Source: Actinomycetes bacterium (GTDB lineage Bacteria > Actinomycetota > Acidimicrobiia > Acidimicrobiales > JABEUL01). From it: a stretch of DNA of 55,235 nt. Location of the stretch: NCBI GenBank assembly GCA_021777355.1, contig JAJYDO010000002.1:30254-85488 (forward strand), in the 5' to 3' direction. Position numbers and translations under genes: made by a program. Of the stretch, positions 52,805 to 55,235 are shown piece by piece (within the stretch, counting starts at the first letter, position 1; each line of letters begins with the position of its first letter). Under the pieces are notes generated by a model. The model was not told the origin of the DNA, did not search any database, and saw nothing but the letters and a program-made list of their open reading frames with translations.

Positions 52805-53911
52805 TCACAGAAAATAGTCAGCCACTTGCCAAAGGCCGTCTAAATCGTGGATATCTCCGACAAAAAGCGGTATTTTCACAGTTGGGGCAGAGGAGATCTT
52901 TAATCGCAAATCCTCTAGAAAATGATCCTCTCTTTCGGAGATGGCCTCGAAGCTCTCCAAATTTTCCAGCATCGCGCCAAGAGGATTTGAAGCGCCTAAT
53001 GCGCGGATTTTTGTTGCCGTGTTTCCATCAAACTTTACTTTGTCAAAGCTGGGATGAACCCGATTTACAATTAACCCTTGAACTTCAATATTTGATCGGA
53101 GCAATCGGTTCGCAAAAAAGGTTGCTTCTTGCGCAGAGTCTCTCCTTGGCCCTGCAATCAAAATAAAAGCAGTCGATGGGTCTGCAAGTAATGCTTCTAC
53201 ATGTCTGGCTCTGGCCCTAAAGCCTTCTTCCATGCCTTCAAATGCTTGGAAAAACTCAACTGCGTCTGCTACCAACTCGGTCCCGGCAACTTTTGAGATC
53301 GTCCTAAGAAGTGCTTGCGTGGCAATGCCAACCGCCTTTAGATAGGTCCTGGTAGGCATCAAAAGAAGCCTGAATAGTCTATTTTCCAAGAAATGTGACA
53401 ATCTGCTTGGTCCGTCTAGAAAGTCTAAAGCGTTTCTACTTGGCGGAGTGTCAACTATTACGAAATCAAAGCGCTCGTCTTGAGTTAGTTCGAACAGCTT
53501 CTCTGCTGCCATATACTCTTGTGTCCCTCCCAAAGATGATGAAAGTGACCTATATAATCTGTTGGCAAGTATCTTTTCAGCCTGTACTTCATCCTTTGCA
53601 TACTGCGCAATTAGTGCATTAAAGGTCGCATTGGCATCGAGCATCATTGCATACAACTTCCCGCCTGAAAATTCTCCAATTAAAGTTGGCGCATTGGACA
53701 GTTCTGAAATTCCAAGGGCGTTGGCAAGGCGTTTTGCAGGGTCAATGGTAACTACGCATACCCTTCTTCCAAGTTTGGCCGCAGCCAATCCCAAAGCTGC
53801 CGCGGTGGTGGTTTTCCCAACCCCACCCGAGCCGGCGCAAACCAAGACTTTCTTGCTCTTTATTAAATCCGAGAACATTGGCGTACTTGATTGATTTGGA
53901 ATTTGGGCCAT
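52805..53911 (-). CDS. ArsA/Get3-like ATPase, second of pair
   Basis: The 368-residue protein has the deviant P-loop CAGSGGVGKTTTAAALG near residues 25-41, VVTIDPAKRLANALG as switch I, and FVIVDTPPSRNALDFLDGP as switch II. It resembles Mycobacterium Rv3680-type proteins, not arsenic efflux ATPases; no arsenite pump or regulator is nearby. It lies 2 bp downstream of the first ATPase gene. The two probably form a heteromer, as proposed for the Rv3679-Rv3680 pair. Confidence 0.88.
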   Translation of the reverse strand: MAQIPNQSSTPMFSDLIKSKKVLVCAGSGGVGKTTTAAALGLAAAKLGRRVCVVTIDPAKRLANALGISELSNAPTLIGEFSGGKLYAMMLDANATFNALIAQYAKDEVQAEKILANRLYRSLSSSLGGTQEYMAAEKLFELTQDERFDFVIVDTPPSRNALDFLDGPSRLSHFLENRLFRLLLMPTRTYLKAVGIATQALLRTISKVAGTELVADAVEFFQAFEGMEEGFRARARHVEALLADPSTAFILIAGPRRDSAQEATFFANRLLRSNIEVQGLIVNRVHPSFDKVKFDGNTATKIRALGASNPLGAMLENLESFEAISEREDHFLEDLRLKISSAPTVKIPLFVGDIHDLDGLWQVADYFL

Positions 53912-53913
53912 TT

Positions 53914-54861
53914 CTAGGTTTCCTCGACTTTTGCAACTGCTTCCACAAAAGCTTTGGAAAGAATATTTATCTCGTTAACCGTGATCTCAGAAGTAAACAA
54001 TTCTGGCAGATAGATTTGGTGAAGCGGTAAATCATCTTTTAATCTTTTAACTTGATCCTGTTGCATCTCCCGTCGCTTTTTATAAAATGTCGCCGCATCA
54101 CTCAAGGCTTGGATCTGCGTATTACTTAAATCAATACTTGCTTTTGCCGCCTCTTTCGCTACGTCGCAATCAAGTTGTTCGCGTACTGGAAGAAGTGCAT
54201 TTACTATAACCGGCCCAAGTTTCACCCCAATTCGATCTTCCAGCGAAAAAGCAGCCTCAACTGCTTCATTTACAGGCGTTTCTTCCGGAAGCGTCACTAG
54301 CATTACTTGGCAGCGTTCCGGATCGCTTAATAGATCTAAGACTTCATTTGCTTGGCTTCTAACCGGTCCTGACCGTGCGCTGTCAATGAGGCCTTTCGCC
54401 GAACTAAGAAACGATAAGGTATGCCCGGTTGCAGGTGCGTCAACAACAATTAAGTCGTGTCCTGCTTCACGCTCAAGCTGCTTAATTTTCCCTAAAACAA
54501 GAATGTCTCTAATCCCGGGTATTGCCGTAGCCACAACGTCCAGAATCCCCGATGAAGCCAGTTTTTTTGATATCCGCTTCATGCCATGATCAATTAAGTA
54601 CTCTACAAGTGCATCATCAGGAGTTATCAGCCGGCCCAGTATATTTTTCGCCAGCTCTAATCCGACAAAATCCAATGACTCATTTGGATGCCCAAAGCAC
54701 CTGGGAAGCCCTGATTTCCCTTCCAGTTCGGCAATTACTACATCCATTCCATTCTGGGATGCAGCCATGGCAATAGTTGCAGATACCGTAGTTCTGCCTA
54801 CTCCACCTTTTCCCGCAACAATCAAAACCTTGCTTGACTTAAGGAATTCGACTAAATCCAT
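53914..54861 (-). CDS. ArsA/Get3-like ATPase, first of pair
   Basis: The 315-residue protein has the P-loop VAGKGGVGRTTVSA, where Arg replaces the usual Lys before the two Thr (GKT becomes GRT), as well as LIVVDAPATGHTLSFL (switch II). The Arg may weaken ATP hydrolysis, leaving the second ATPase as the active partner. The late part (QDQVKRLKDDLPLHQIYLPELFTSEI) matches ArsA-like C-termini. It is divergent from the whiB-like gene, a neighbourhood conserved in Actinobacteria (whiB4 in Mycobacterium, wblA in Streptomyces). Confidence 0.87.
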   Translation of the reverse strand: MDLVEFLKSSKVLIVAGKGGVGRTTVSATIAMAASQNGMDVVIAELEGKSGLPRCFGHPNESLDFVGLELAKNILGRLITPDDALVEYLIDHGMKRISKKLASSGILDVVATAIPGIRDILVLGKIKQLEREAGHDLIVVDAPATGHTLSFLSSAKGLIDSARSGPVRSQANEVLDLLSDPERCQVMLVTLPEETPVNEAVEAAFSLEDRIGVKLGPVIVNALLPVREQLDCDVAKEAAKASIDLSNTQIQALSDAATFYKKRREMQQDQVKRLKDDLPLHQIYLPELFTSEITVNEINILSKAFVEAVAKVEET

Positions 54862-55034
54862 TTCACTAAAACACTACTTGGCTTTTTCTGGGTCGGAAAT
54901 GCATCACCAATAGTGGCAAAAACAAAGTTATCAAACACCCAGAGTGGGCTATTTAAAAGTTTACTTAAGGGACCGAGGCATCCGTCCGAACTTTAAATTA
55001 AGAATAGTCGAGTTACCCAAAAGGGGGTGCTTTT

Positions 55035-55235
55035 ATGACAAGCCTTCAATCTCATCAGCAGCTAAGGGACGAACATTGGCAGGATCGTGCGGCATGCCGC
55101 GGCCCGCAGGTGGCAACTTTTTTCTTTCCTCCGGTCACGCCTGAGAGAAAGGACGAGAGACTTATGAGGGAGTCTTATGCAAAATCCATTTGCAACGGGT
55201 GTCATGTGCGTGAAGACTGTCTTGGATATGCCATT
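55035..55235 (+). CDS. WhiB-family Fe-S transcription regulator (3' end outside window)
   Basis: The 67 visible residues start at ATG with AAGGGGGTG 5 nt upstream. The conserved WhiB cysteines are present: Cys21 (DRAACRG), then CNGCHVREDC, giving C-x2-C-x5-C. FFPP and ER follow the first Cys as in the family. These ligate a [4Fe-4S] cluster sensitive to O2 and NO. The G[VI]WGG turn and basic tail lie beyond the window. Neighbouring ArsA-like ATPases point to the WhiB4/WblA subgroup. Confidence 0.9.
   Translation, partial: MTSLQSHQQLRDEHWQDRAACRGPQVATFFFPPVTPERKDERLMRESYAKSICNGCHVREDCLGYAI

Noticed and set aside
52805-54861. Arsenite resistance operon
   Set aside because: No arsB/acr3, arsC or arsR is present, and the pair plus whiB matches the WhiB4/WblA neighbourhood instead.

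Overview
The window looks like chromosome of an actinobacterium of only moderate G+C (estimated by eye, not computed). Pointers are a WhiB-type Fe-S regulator next to a pair of ArsA-like ATPases, a single-chain bacterial GlyRS, a DUF6457-type small protein, frequent GTG/TTG starts, and DosR/DevR-type boxes. An acidimicrobial lineage of medium G+C (for example the Acidithrix/Ferrimicrobium side) would fit, but this is inference.

Layout. 1-8.5 kb is housekeeping: tRNA-Pro(TGG), an alpha/beta hydrolase, glycyl-tRNA synthetase, pyruvate phosphate dikinase, and DnaG overlapping the primary sigma factor. 8.7-10.7 kb holds two envelope proteins, one a lipoprotein with seven Cys-pair repeats (likely beta-propeller). 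11.2-11.4 kb holds two tRNAs. 11.5-17 kb holds a nitronate monooxygenase-like gene divergent from a molybdenum cofactor operon mobA-moaE-moeA-moaA-moaD, with two DosR-like boxes and a perfect palindrome between them. ctaA (haem A synthase) and a GT-C-like membrane protein follow.

19.3-38.5 kb is the most unusual part: a type II DMSO-reductase-family locus. On the minus strand, in transcription order: alpha1, gamma (haem-b type), beta (4 Fe-S clusters), delta (TorD-like chaperone), a second catalytic alpha2, a nitroreductase-like protein, two tandem paralogous membrane proteins, a degenerate acyl-CoA-synthetase-like protein and a radical SAM/SPASM protein with a SEC-C tail. A third catalytic alpha3 lies just beyond, divergent from a ThDP enzyme (2-hydroxyacyl-CoA lyase type) and a DUF6457-like protein. 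None of the three alphas, nor gamma, has a visible export signal, so the complex looks cytoplasmic, unlike the characterised periplasmic relatives (ethylbenzene, dimethylsulfide, selenate, chlorate enzymes). The 380-bp region upstream of alpha1 carries a DosR-like box, two palindromes and a terminator-like hairpin in the predicted leader.

39.3-46 kb is a complete, tightly overlapping System I cytochrome c maturation operon ccmABCDEFGH (including a 45-residue ccmD), unusual for an actinobacterium. 46-51 kb holds a GNAT acetyltransferase, a GT2-methyltransferase fusion and a DUF2079-type membrane protein. 51.3-55.2 kb holds tRNA-Pro(CGG), a CorC-like CBS protein, an atypical receiver protein, two ArsA/Get3-like ATPases and a divergent whiB-like gene cut by the window end.

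How it fits together: Moco synthesis, Fe-S/haem molybdoenzymes with a chaperone, haem A and cytochrome c assembly, and hypoxia/NO-type DosR boxes suggest a respiratory or anaerobic-oxidation module switched on at low oxygen. The substrate of the three alpha subunits cannot be read from the sequence.
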